In this document: positions 17,392 to 29,300 of the stretch, piece after piece
Numbering within the stretch: position 1 is the stretch's first letter
How the letters are laid out: each line of letters opens with the position of its first letter
Assembly (NCBI RefSeq): GCF_012516375.2
Contig: NZ_CP051204.2
Coordinates: 5,022,001 to 5,086,000, forward strand
Direction: 5' to 3'
DNA: 64,000 nt
Source: Chitinophaga oryzae
GTDB taxonomy: Bacteria; Bacteroidota; Bacteroidia; Chitinophagales; Chitinophagaceae
The notes under the pieces: generated by a model
What the model was told of the DNA's origin: nothing
Databases searched by the model: none
Seen by the model: the letters and a program-made list of their open reading frames with translations, nothing else
Made by a program: the position numbers and the translations under genes

Positions 17392-20300
17392 CTATTGTGC
17401 TGATAGCTGTTTGCTGAGATACTGCGCCAGCGCGCCCGCATTTTCCTGTTTCAACATAGAGAAGTGATCGCCCTCGACCGTATGTACGGTTACTTTGGCG
17501 TGCGCGTCCCATCCCAGGCTCTCCGGTTTGCCCTTCCATTGTGCGCCGGCAGCTTTCACAATATGCAGGACGGCATTGGTCCGGCCTTCCACCTGGTAGC
17601 TGTTCAGCACCTCAATGTTGCTTACCTTGATGTCCGTCAACCGCATAATGAAATCCACATGCGCCAGCTTATCGTCATTGATCCTGCCTTTCAGGTAGTT
17701 TGAAATAAACGGCGCCACAGCTTTCATTTCCAGCGGCCGCACCAGTGATTGCAGAGCGGTCACCCATGCCGGCGGTGTGCCGGTGATGATATTATTCTCT
17801 GTCAGCACTTCCACCACCGATTCGAAGAAGATATCCTGGTAGGTGGTAGCGCCGCCGTTGAGCACATCAATATGTCCGGGGTGGGCATCCGCGTCGAGGA
17901 GGGCGGCGAAGGCCACTGTTTCCCCGGCGGCTTCCAGCTGCCGCACCATTTCATACAGCACATACGCACCGAAGGAGTGAGCGATGAAACGGTAAGGACC
18001 GTGTGGCTGCAGCGCTTTTATCCAGCGGATATTCTGCGCGGCTATTTCCGTGATGGTGTAAAGCGGCCGCTCTCCTTCCAATACGCCCGGCATCTGGATG
18101 CCATATACTGCAGCGGTAGTGGTAAGCGCTTTGGCCAGTTCATCGTAGCCATCACTCAGGCCATCCTGGCCGGGGATGATAAACACCGTTGTCCGGCTGT
18201 TGCTTTTGTTTAAGGGGATGACATGATGTTCTCCGGTAGCAGCGGCTGTTTCCTCACCCGCCTCCGGCGCCATCAGGCTGGCGGCCAGTGCGGCGACCGT
18301 GGGAGCGTCGAAGATATTGCTGAGGGCGATCTCTTTACCCAGCTTTCTGCGGATAGCAGCGATGAGGCGGATAGACAGCAACGAGTGTCCACCAAGAGCG
18401 AAGAAGTCGTCATGGATACCTACCTGCTCTACTTCCAGCAGTTGCTGCCAGATTTCTGCCAGTATCTCTTCCGTCTCGTTACGGGGCGCCACATAAGCGT
18501 TTTCAGACAGGGCGCCTGCGTCCGGGTCGGGTAATGCTTTGCGGTCTACTTTACCATTAGGCGTTACCGGTATCCTGTCAATTTTTATAAACAGGGAGGG
18601 CACCATATACTCCGGCAGCTTCGCTTCGAGGTAGGCGCTGAGGGCCTGCCTGTCGAAAGTTCCGTCCGGCAGGATGTAAGCCACCAGCGTCCTGTTGTCC
18701 GTTGCGCCTTTAGCGACTACGACCGCCTGGCTGACGCCATCGAACTGCTCCAGTGCATTTTCGATTTCTCCCAGCTCTATCCGGTAGCCGCGTATTTTCA
18801 CCTGGTCATCTATCCTGCCGAGGTATTCGATGCTGCCGTCGGGCAGCCAGCGGCCGAGGTCACCGGTGCGGTAAAGGCGGGCGTTCTGTTTTCCGGAGAA
18901 GGTGTCCGGGATGAATTTGTCCGCTGTCAGTTCTGGGCGGTACAGGTAACCACGCGCCACCCCTTCGCCGCCGGCGCAGATTTCGCCGGTGATACCTACC
19001 GGGCACAGTTCCCTGTGCTGGTCCAGTATGTATACCTGCACGCCGCCGACAGGCTCACCGATCACGATAGTGTCGCCGCGGAGCGGGTTGTCGGTGAGAC
19101 TGGTACATACGGTATTCTCCGTAGGCCCGTAAGCGTTAATGACACGAATACCGATGGACTGGAAGTATTTGGCATCTTCGCGGTTCAACGGCTCTCCCGC
19201 CGAAACGATCGTTTTGATCGTACCCAGCTCTTCGCGGATCGTATGCTGGTAAGACGGAGGCAATACCACCAGTTCCACCTGGTGTTTCCGTACCATGTCG
19301 CCGAACCTGTCTGCAGCCAGCAGGTCTTCTTTCCGGGGGAGTACAAGGCTACCGCCACTTAACAGGGTATTGAAAATTTCGTAACAGGATGCATCAAAGC
19401 CGAAAGCTGCAAACTGCAAGGTTCTCATACCAGGTATTAATCTCAGGGATGCGGCCTGACTTAAAGCCAGATTTACGACACTTTTGTGTTCAATCATTAC
19501 GCCCTTGGGGTTGCCTGTACTGCCGGATGTATAGATAACGTATGCGAGGTGATGCGGTGCGGGGACTGCCACCGGCGCCGTGGTTGGCTGGGTGCTGATG
19601 GCCCTGCGGTCTGCATCTGCCCTGATAATGTTTACAGAGGAAGGAATGTCCAGTTCTCCTGCCAGCGCCAGGCTGGTGATCAGCATGGTAGCGCGGCTGT
19701 CTTCCAGCAGGTAGGTGATCCTGGCTGCCGGGTAAGACGGATCGATCGGCAGATAAGCGCCGCCGGCTTTCAGGATACCGAGTATAGAGATGATCATTTC
19801 CGGGGACCGTTCGAGGCACACAGGTACCAGTGTTTCCGGCTGCACACCTTTACCGGTGAGGTAATGGGCCAGCTGGTTAGAACGGATGTCCAGCTCGTGA
19901 TAGCTCAGCGCCTGCTCTTCAAACAGCAGGGCCGTACTTTCCGGCGCCGCCGCCACCCTTTCTCTGAACAGGTCTATAATCGTTTTGCCGGCACCGTTAT
20001 ACGCCACGGGGGTGGCGTTAAAGTCAACGGCTATATGTTCCTGCTCCTGTTTGTCCAGCAGGATAATATCACCTGTTTTTGCGGCCGGATGATCCACCAT
20101 GAATTCCAGCACCTGCCGGAAGTGCCCAAGGAGTGCGGTCACATAAGCGCGGTCCAGCAACGCGGTATTGTATTTAAACCGTACTTCCACCGATTCGCCC
20201 ACCACGGCTGCAATACCCAGGGGGTAGTTGGCATGGTCGCGCATCTCGATATTATCCATCTGCAGCTGCCACTGGTGCGTATTCAGCAGATCGCTGACCG

Positions 20301-23300
20301 GGTAGTTTTCGAATACGAGGAAGTTGTCGAACAGGTCGCCCGGTATTTCCAGCCAGCGCTGTATATCATTGAGCGAGGTGTACTGATGTTCACGGCTCTG
20401 CACCTGCTGCTGCTGGATTTGCTGCAGCCACGGGGCAATGCCCTGTTCCCTGTCGATGACGGTATGGAAAGGCAGGGTGTTGATATACATACCTACCCGC
20501 TTCTCTACGCCCGGCAAGTCATCCGGACGGCCCGACACGGTTACCCCATAGGTTACCTGCTGCTGGCCGGTATAGCGGTATAACAGGTAAGCCCACACGG
20601 CCTGCACCACAGTGTTGACCGTGATACGGTGCTGCTGCGCGTAAGACAACAGCTGCTTCGCTTTAACACCTGTCAGCTGCAACTCCTGTACTTCATATAC
20701 GCCCTTGCCCTTGGTACGCTCGGCGGTGGCGCTGATAAATGGCAACAACGTGCCGCTGCCTGCCGATGCCAGGTATTCTTTCCAGTACAGCATTTCTTCC
20801 TCCTGGTCGCGGCGTTCCAGGTAACGGATATAATCTTCGTATTTCTCTTCTGCGGACGCCGCGGCTTTTTTGCCGGCCAGCAGCTGATCGTATGTCTGCA
20901 ACAGCTCTTCCACCAGTACGGACCCTGACCAGCCATCCAGCAGGAGGTGATGGAAAGTCCATACCATACGGTACCGCTCATCGGTCAACCGGATCAGGGC
21001 AATACGCATCAGCGGCGGCGCGGTAAAATCGAATCCTTTCACCAGGTCTGCCGCTTCGTAGGCTGTCCATGCTTCTTCCTGTGCGGCCGCGTCCAGATGC
21101 CGGTAATCCTGCTCGTCGAACGGTATGACTACCTGCGCCTGCACACACTGCACCGGGATTCGGAACACGTTGGCAAAGAAACTGCTGCGCAATACCGTAT
21201 GGTGCTGCAGCAGCTGCCGCCAGCTATCCTTTAATACCGCTATGTCCGGCGCATCCAGCGTACAGCAGAGCTGCTGGATATATACGCCGTTATTGCCGTT
21301 GTACAGTCCGTGGAACAACATGCCTTCCTGCAGGCTGCTCAACCTGTACAGGCCGGTGATATGGTCTCTGCGGGTACCACCGCCTGCGTGAGGGGCATCG
21401 AGAAACTGGTCCAGTTCCGCATTGGTCACCAGGTGGCCCAATCCGTAGTCTGACGGCGTGAATACCGGCTGTACGGTCGCCTGGGCCACCGCATGGTAAA
21501 TCAGCTGCTGCAACTGCGCCTGGTAGCTGTTCACCAGCTCCTGGATAGTACCGCTATTATAATGATGGGTGCTGTAGCTCCAGTACAGGATCAGTTCCCC
21601 GTTTTCCACCGCGCCGTTGACAGCGATCTTATGACGGATTTTTACGTCCGTGATGCTGCCGGTGCCAGCCGCTTCCGGAACGGTGCTGAACCATTTGCTG
21701 TTTCTCCTGGCAGCATCTACCTGTCCGAGGTAGTTAAACGTTATGTCCCACGGATCTCTGCCCTGCAGGGCTTCTTCCTTATTGATATATTTTAACACGC
21801 CGTAGCCGATGCCTTTATCCGGCAACTGCCTCAGTTGTTCTTTAACCGCTTTGAGCAAAGCTCCCGGCGACGTATACACGTTATTGCTCAGTCCTACAGG
21901 ATACAGGCTGGTAAACCATCCTACCGTATTGCTGATATCGATGTTGCTGGCGATGTCCTCACGGCCGTGGCCTTCGAGGCCGACTACTACGCCAGCGCCA
22001 TTCCAGGCATGCAGCGCGGCCGACAGGGCGGCCAGCAGCACGTCGTTGATTTCGGTATGATAAGCCTTCGGCGCTTCCTGCAGCAGGAGTTGCGTCAATG
22101 CTGCATCCAGGTGCATTTCATGTGTGGCCATATCATTGCCAGTCAACGCGCCATGATATGCTTTGTCCACCTTCAGCGGCTGGTATTGCTGCGCGATGTC
22201 CACCCAGTAGTCGCGCTGCTGCTGCAGCTGTTTACGCTGGCCGTATGCCACCAGCGCCTGATGCCACTCCCGGTAGGAGCTGGTCTTCAGCGGCGGCATT
22301 ACCGGTTCATTGCGCTGCAGCTGGTCCAGCAGGAGCTCCAGGTCGTCCTGCATAATCTGCCAGGACACACCATCCACTGCAAGGTGGTGACCAATGATCA
22401 GCAGGCGGTTGGCCGCTTCCGACGGAGCCGTTAGAAACAGTACAGCACGCAGCAGGATACCTTCCTCCGGCTGTAAAGAAGCCTGGTACCGGTCGCAGTG
22501 AGCTGCCAGGGTAGCGGCATATTCGTCTGCCGCCACTTCCCGCAGGTCCACCACTTCCAGTGCGCCGGCGTAGCTGCCGTAGTGCTGTTGCCATTGCCCG
22601 CCCTTACGGGTATACGTAAACCGGAGGGCATCATGACGAAGCAGCAACTGTTGTATGGCCGTGTTTAATACGGTATCGCTGACTTGTTTACCTATTCCGA
22701 CAAACAACTGTTGAATAAAGTGTTTTGCGATGGTTTCCTCTTCGAGGTACCACTGCTGGATAGGCGTTAAACCGCTGTCTCCGGTGAGTATGCCCTGCTC
22801 TCCGCGTACGGCTTTCTCCTTGCCGGAAGCCAGGGATGCGGCCAGTCCGGCAATGGTCTGGTGCACGAACAGGTCTTTCGGTTTCAGGTCATATCCAAAA
22901 CGTTTGGCCCTGCCTACCACCTGGATAGTGATAATGGAATCACCGCCCAGTTCAAAGAAGTTATCGTTTCTGCCGATGTTCTTCACGCCCAGCAGTTCTT
23001 CCCAGATAACGGCCAGTGTCTGTTCCACTTCGCCGTTTAAGACAGCGCGGGTATGGGTGGCCGTGGTATAAGGCTCAGGCAACGCTGCCTTGTCTACCTT
23101 ACCGTTGGCGGTGACAGGTATTTTCTCCAGCGGAACCACTAAAGAAGGTACCATGTAAGGCGGCAGTTTGTCTTTCAGCGAAGTTAACAGCGGCTCCTTG
23201 TCGAAGGCGCCCTGCGGCACCACGTAAGCGACTAAACGTTTATGGCCGTTGTCATCCGTTTTCACCAGCACGACTGCCTGGGTTACGAAACCGCTCTGCA

Positions 23301-26300
23301 GCAGGGCATTTTCAATTTCTCCCGGCTCTATACGATAACCGCGGATCTTCACCTGGTCATCGATCCTGCCGAGGTATTCGATGTTGCCGTCCGGCAGCCA
23401 GCGCCCGAGGTCACCGGTGCGGTACAGGCGGGCGCCCGGCTGTTCGCTGAAATGATCGGGAATAAATTTCTCTGTTGTGAGCGCCGGGCGATACAGGTAA
23501 CCGCGCGCCACGCCAACGCCACCGGCGCAGATCTCGCCGGCCACGCCTACCGGGCAAAGCTCGCCCTGCGCGTCCAGGATGTACACCTGTCCGTTGGCCA
23601 ACGGTTTCCCGATCACCACGGTATCGCCTTGCAGCGGACTGTCGGTGATCGTGGTAATAACGCTGTTTTCCGTAGGTCCGTAAGCGTTAAACACACGGAT
23701 ACCCTTGGACTGGAAATACCTGGTGTCTTCGCGGTTCAGCGCTTCGCCACCGGATATGATTGTTTTTATCGTGCCCAGTTCCTCACGGATGGTATGCTGG
23801 TAAGACGGAGGCAGTAACAGCAGTTCCACCTCATGCTGCCGCACCATCTCCCCGAATTTTTCTGCCGACAGCAGGTCGTCTTTATGCGGGATTACCAGGC
23901 AGCCGCCGCTCAGCAGGGTGCTGAAGATCTCGAAGCAGGAGGCGTCGAAACCGAAAGCGGAGAACTGCAATACCCTGATGCCTGGTCTTAACGACAGCAC
24001 CGTTTCCATATTCAGCGCCAGGTTCACCAGTCCCTTGTGCTCGATCATCACGCCTTTCGGCTGACCGGTACTGCCGGAGGTATAAATCACGTAGGCGAGA
24101 TCGTCCGGCGCAGGGGTGGTGCTGAGGCTGATACCAGGTTGTTCTGCAATCGCGGCCTGGTCTGCATCTGTTTTGATAACATGAATATGGGCAGGTATAT
24201 CCAGGCGGTCAGCTACTTCCGTACTGCTGATCATCATGGTCGCACGGCTGTCTTCCAGCAGGTAGCTGATACGTGCCGCGGGGTAAGACGGATCTATCGG
24301 CAGATACCCGCCCCCTGCTTTCAGGATGGCTAATATCGCAACGACCATTTCCGGGGAGCGTTCCACACAAACGGGCACCAGTGTTTCCTGCTGCACGCCT
24401 TTGCTGACAAGGTACAGCGCCAGCTGGTCGGAACGTTTGTCCAGTTCCCCATAGGTGAGCGCCTGCGTTTCAAACACTACCGCCGTCTGCTGAGGCGCCA
24501 GCGCCACCCGTTCTTTGAACAGGTCGACAGCAGATTTGCCGGTTGTGGCCTGCGGCAGCGCAGCTTTGTTAAACGTAACGGCTATCCGTTCCCGCTCTTC
24601 GTTGTTCAGCAACACGATGTCGGCGGTTTTGGCGGCCGGGTTCCGGACGATATATTCCAGCACCTGTTTAAAGTGTTCGCTGATCTGCGTGATATAGCCG
24701 GGAGACAACAGGGCGGTGTTGTGCTGTAACAGGATAGTGATCTCCTGTCCCACCCCTATCGTAATGCTCAACGGGTAGTTCGTATGTTCTTCCACGTGCA
24801 GCTGTTCTATCTGCAGTTTCCACGGATAGGAAAGTGTTTCCTCATCTACCGGGTAGTTTTCGTATACCATCAGCGTATCGAACAGGTCTCCTGTGACGCC
24901 GGTGTAACGCTGGCTATCGCGCAGCGGGGTATACTGGTACTTGCGGCTTTGTACCTGTGCCGCCTGTATATCGCGCAACCAGTCGGTGATCGGCTGCTCC
25001 GGCGTCACAGCGATGTGTACCGGCAGGGTATTGATATACATCCCTACCTTTCTTTCGATCCCCGGCATATCGTCCGGACGGCCGGACACAATAGCGCCAT
25101 AAGCTACGTGCTGGTTACCGGTATAACGGTATAACAGGTACCCCCACACGCCCTGCATCAGGGTGTTGACGGTGAGGCGCTGTTGCTGCGCGTACGAGGT
25201 GATGAGTTTTGTCTGCGTGGCATCCAGTACCACCGGCGTCGTTTTATAACGGCCTTCGGCTTTTGTCCTGTCGGCACTGCTGATGAAAGGCAGCAACGTG
25301 CTGTTACTGATATCAGCGAGGTATCCGCGCCAATACGCTCCTTCTTCGTCTTTATTCCTGCGATCGAGGTAACGGATATATTCTTCGTAGTGATCGGTAG
25401 CCGTTTCTTCCGGTTGTTTTCCGGATGCCAGCGCCTCGTAGGTACGCAGCAATTCTTCCAGCAATACCGGCATTGACCAGCCATCGAGCAGCAGGTGGTG
25501 GTAGGTCCATACCATGCGCCAGGTGTCGTCCTGCAACCGTATCAGGCTCATCTTCATCAGCGGTGGCGCCGTAAAATCGAACGGCTGCAGCAATACTTCC
25601 GCTTCATGAGCGGTCCATGCTGCCTCCTGAGCTGCTGCATCCAAACGGCGGAAATCCAGTTGCGTCACCGGCAGTTGTACATAACGGTATACGCATTGTA
25701 CCGGCACATGGAAAGCATCATGATAGAATGCGCTGCGTAAAATAGTATGCCGCTGCAGCAGGTACTCCCAGCTCTCTATGAAGGCACTGATGTCTGTCTG
25801 ATGCAGCAGGTAGGTAAACTGCTCCGTATAGGCGTCTACGGCATTATCGTACAAACCATGGAACAGCATGCCTTCCTGCAGGCCACTCAGCCGGTACATG
25901 GCGGTCATCTCGTCACGGCGCTTAGCACCGCTGGCCATCGGCATATCCAGGAAGCGGTCCAGCTCCGTGTTGCTCACCAGGCCGCCCAAACCGTAGTCTG
26001 ACGGCGTCAGCAGCGGTTGTTGCGCTGCCTGCGCTACGGCATGCCTGATAATCGCCTCCAGCCGGTCGATGTATTGCTGCGCCAGCGTAGTGATAGTAGC
26101 AATATTGTAGTGTTGATGGCTGAAGCTCCAGTCCAGCACCAGTTCACCGCCGGTCACCATGCTGTTCACAGCGATCTTACGGCGAACGGTGTAGTCGTCA
26201 CCCGCTTCGGCGCCGGCGGGTTCGTCGGTAACGGAAAACCATTTACCGCCGCTGGTCACGGCATCAAACTGCCCGAGGTAGTTAAAGGTTATATCCCAGG

Positions 26301-29300
26301 GATCACCACCCTGTAGCGCTGCCAGTTTGTTGAGGTATTTCAGCACGCCGAAGCCGATTCCCTTGTCCGGCACCTGGCGCAGCTGTTCTTTCATATTACG
26401 CAGTAACATACCAGCGTCGCCAGTGGTATGGCCGGGCAACAACACCGGGTACAGGCTGGTGAACCAGCCCACGGTATCGCCTGCGTTCACGCTGCTGTCG
26501 ATGTCTTCCCTTCCATGTCCTTCCAGTCCGATGAGCACAGCGCCATCGGTCCAGCTGTTCAGCGTGAGGGCCAAAGCGCTCAGTAACACATCGTTGATTT
26601 CCGTACGGTAGGCAGCAGGTACTTCCTGCAGCAGCTGCTGTGTAAAGAGCGGTGTCAGCTTCACCTGGTAATGCTGCATATCTTTTATCCGCAGCACGCC
26701 GTCGTAGGCTTTATCTACCGGTAACGGCCGGTATTGCTGTACCATGCCGGACCAGTAGTCCGCCTGTTTCAACAAACGTTCTGTCCCGCTGTATTTCACC
26801 AGTGCGTCATACCATTGCCTGTAAGAACTGCTCTTTTTGCCCAGTGATACTGTCTGATTGTTATACAGACCATCGATCAGGCGTTCCAGGTCTTCCAGCA
26901 GGATACGCCATGACACGCCATCTACCACCAGGTGATGGACCGCCAGCAGCAAACGGTTGTGGGCATCGCCGGCAGGCGTTAAAAACAGGACAGCGCTGAT
27001 ACAGTTACCTTTCGTAACATCTATGCTACGCTGATATCCATTTCCATAGGTCACCATCATTTCCGGGAACTCCTGCATGGATTCTGCCTGCAGGTTCACG
27101 ATGTTCAGCATCGCTTCGGCGTTGCCGTACGTCTGCTCCCATCCATTGGCGCCATACGTATATTTGAAACGGAGGCTGTCATGGTACTGTACCAGCTGCA
27201 TGATAGCGGCCGACAAGGTAGATGATGGAATGCGCTTGTCTATTTTCAGCAGCATGCTCTGGTTAAAGTGGGAAGGCGTAGTGCCTTCTTTCTCAAAATA
27301 CCATTGCTGCACCGGCAACAAACCACAGCTGCCGCTTTGTATCTCCTGGTCCGCAGAAACAGCGGTAGCTGCTCCTTTACGGGCAGACATGACGGCGTAT
27401 AACATAGCAATGGTCTGGTAGTCGAACAAGTCACCGACCTGTAATTCATAGCCGGCCCTTCTCACCCTGCTCACCACTTGTATGGTGATGATAGAATCAC
27501 CGCCTAAAGCGAAGAAGTTATCGTTGATACCGACTCTTTCCACGCCCAGCAGCGCTTCCCATATACCTGCCAGGGTGCGTTCCACTTCGTTGCGCGGCGC
27601 CACATAGGTATCTGTTTGCAGGCTGCTGCCATCCGCTTCAGGCAACGCTTTCTTGTCCACCTTGCCGTTGGCCAGCAAGGGGAAATAGTCCAGTACCATC
27701 AACAGCGATGGCACCATATAATCCGGCAGTTGCTCTGTCAGCTGCTGCAATATCTCTTCTTTATCCACGTCTGCATCCGCTTCTGCTACCACATACGCTA
27801 CCAGCCGTTTATTATCGAGATGGTCTTTTTTCACGACCACCACCGCCTGCTTCACGGTAGCGCAGCTGTTCAACGCTCTTTCTATCTCGCCCAGCTCTAT
27901 ACGGTAACCGCGTATTTTCACCTGGTCATCCACACGGCCCATGAAGAGGATGTTGCCGTCCGGCAGGTATTTTACCATATCACCGGTGCTGTACAAACGA
28001 CCATTCGTGCCCGGCGCAAAAGGATCTGCGATAAATTTGGCAGCGGTGAGTTCATCATTGTTGAGATACCCGCTGGCAACGCCTTCCCCGCCTATATACA
28101 AGGCACCGGGAACGCCCACCGGGCATAACTGCAGCTCCTGGCTGAGCACATACACCTGTGTGGCGGAGAAAGGTTTACCTACGGGGATGCTTTCACCGTA
28201 AGCAGCGTCTCTGTCAACGATGTGCAGCAGTTTTCCGATAGTCGTCTCCGTAGGCCCGTAGTGGTTCACCACCGTGCAGGCGGTACCGGTTGCATAGACC
28301 GACGCCGCTACTGCCGATTCCAGCGCTTCACCACCGAAGATCAGCAGCTTTTCCGGTATCAGCAGCCTGTCCGGCAAACACAGTGCTTTCCAGTGGGAAG
28401 GCACTATTTTGATACAGTCTATCGGGTTCCGGTCAAGGTATTCATACAAGACAGTGGTGTCCTGCGCCATCTCTTTGGAGAAAATATGCAGGGCGCCACC
28501 ATTGGCCAGCGCACCGAAGATCACGGTATTGCCAAGGTCGGTCGCCATGCTGGACATGAGCCCGAAAGAACGACATTCCTTCAAAGGCAGCGCATTCGTC
28601 AAACCGGCGATGTAATCTGCCAGGTTGCCGTGGGTAACCACCACTCCTTTAGGCTGACCGGTACTGCCGGAGGTATAAATCACATATACAGGGTGTTCCG
28701 CCCGGGTGATCCCGGGTATGTTTTCTTTTCCGTTGACTTTAATATCGTTCCAGTCATCATCCAGCAAGATGATATCTGCAGGCACCGCCTGTACCCTGTC
28801 GGCATATTTGCTGAGGGTTATGATATTGGAGGCATCAGTATCTTCCAGCATAAACCGGATACGGTCTTCCGGGAAATCCGGTTCAACCGGCACATAGGCG
28901 CCTCCTGCCTTCAGAATACCGAGGATGCTCACCACCATGTCCAGCGAGCGTTCCATGCAAACCGGCACCAGCGTGCCCGCCTTTACCCTCCTGCTTCTCA
29001 GATAGTGGGCGAGGCAATTTGCACGTTCATTCAGCTCGCGGTAAGTGAGGGTATTGTTTTCAAAAGCGACTGCTATCGCCTCCGGAGAACGGTTTGCCTG
29101 CGCTTCAAACAGATCCGCAAAAGTGATCTGCTGCGTATATTCTTTCTCGTAGTTTCCTTTTACGGCCAGCAGTTGCTGTTCTTCTCCGGAAGTGAGCATG
29201 GGCAACAACCCTATCTGCTGGTCCGGCGACGTTACTACAGCCTGTAACAGCTGCTGGAAATGGCCGACCATACGTTTTACCGTAGCTTCGGTAAACAGGT

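Noticed and set aside
17307-17441. N-terminal extension of the exporter frame
   Set aside because: The extra 45 residues are basic and not transporter-like, and they overlap the end of the synthetase gene; family similarity begins at 17306.
19486-20583. Long open frame (365 codons) on the plus strand
   Set aside because: It lies wholly inside the 6969-residue synthetase in the opposite strand and has no family resemblance; such mirror frames are common in GC-balanced megasynthase genes.
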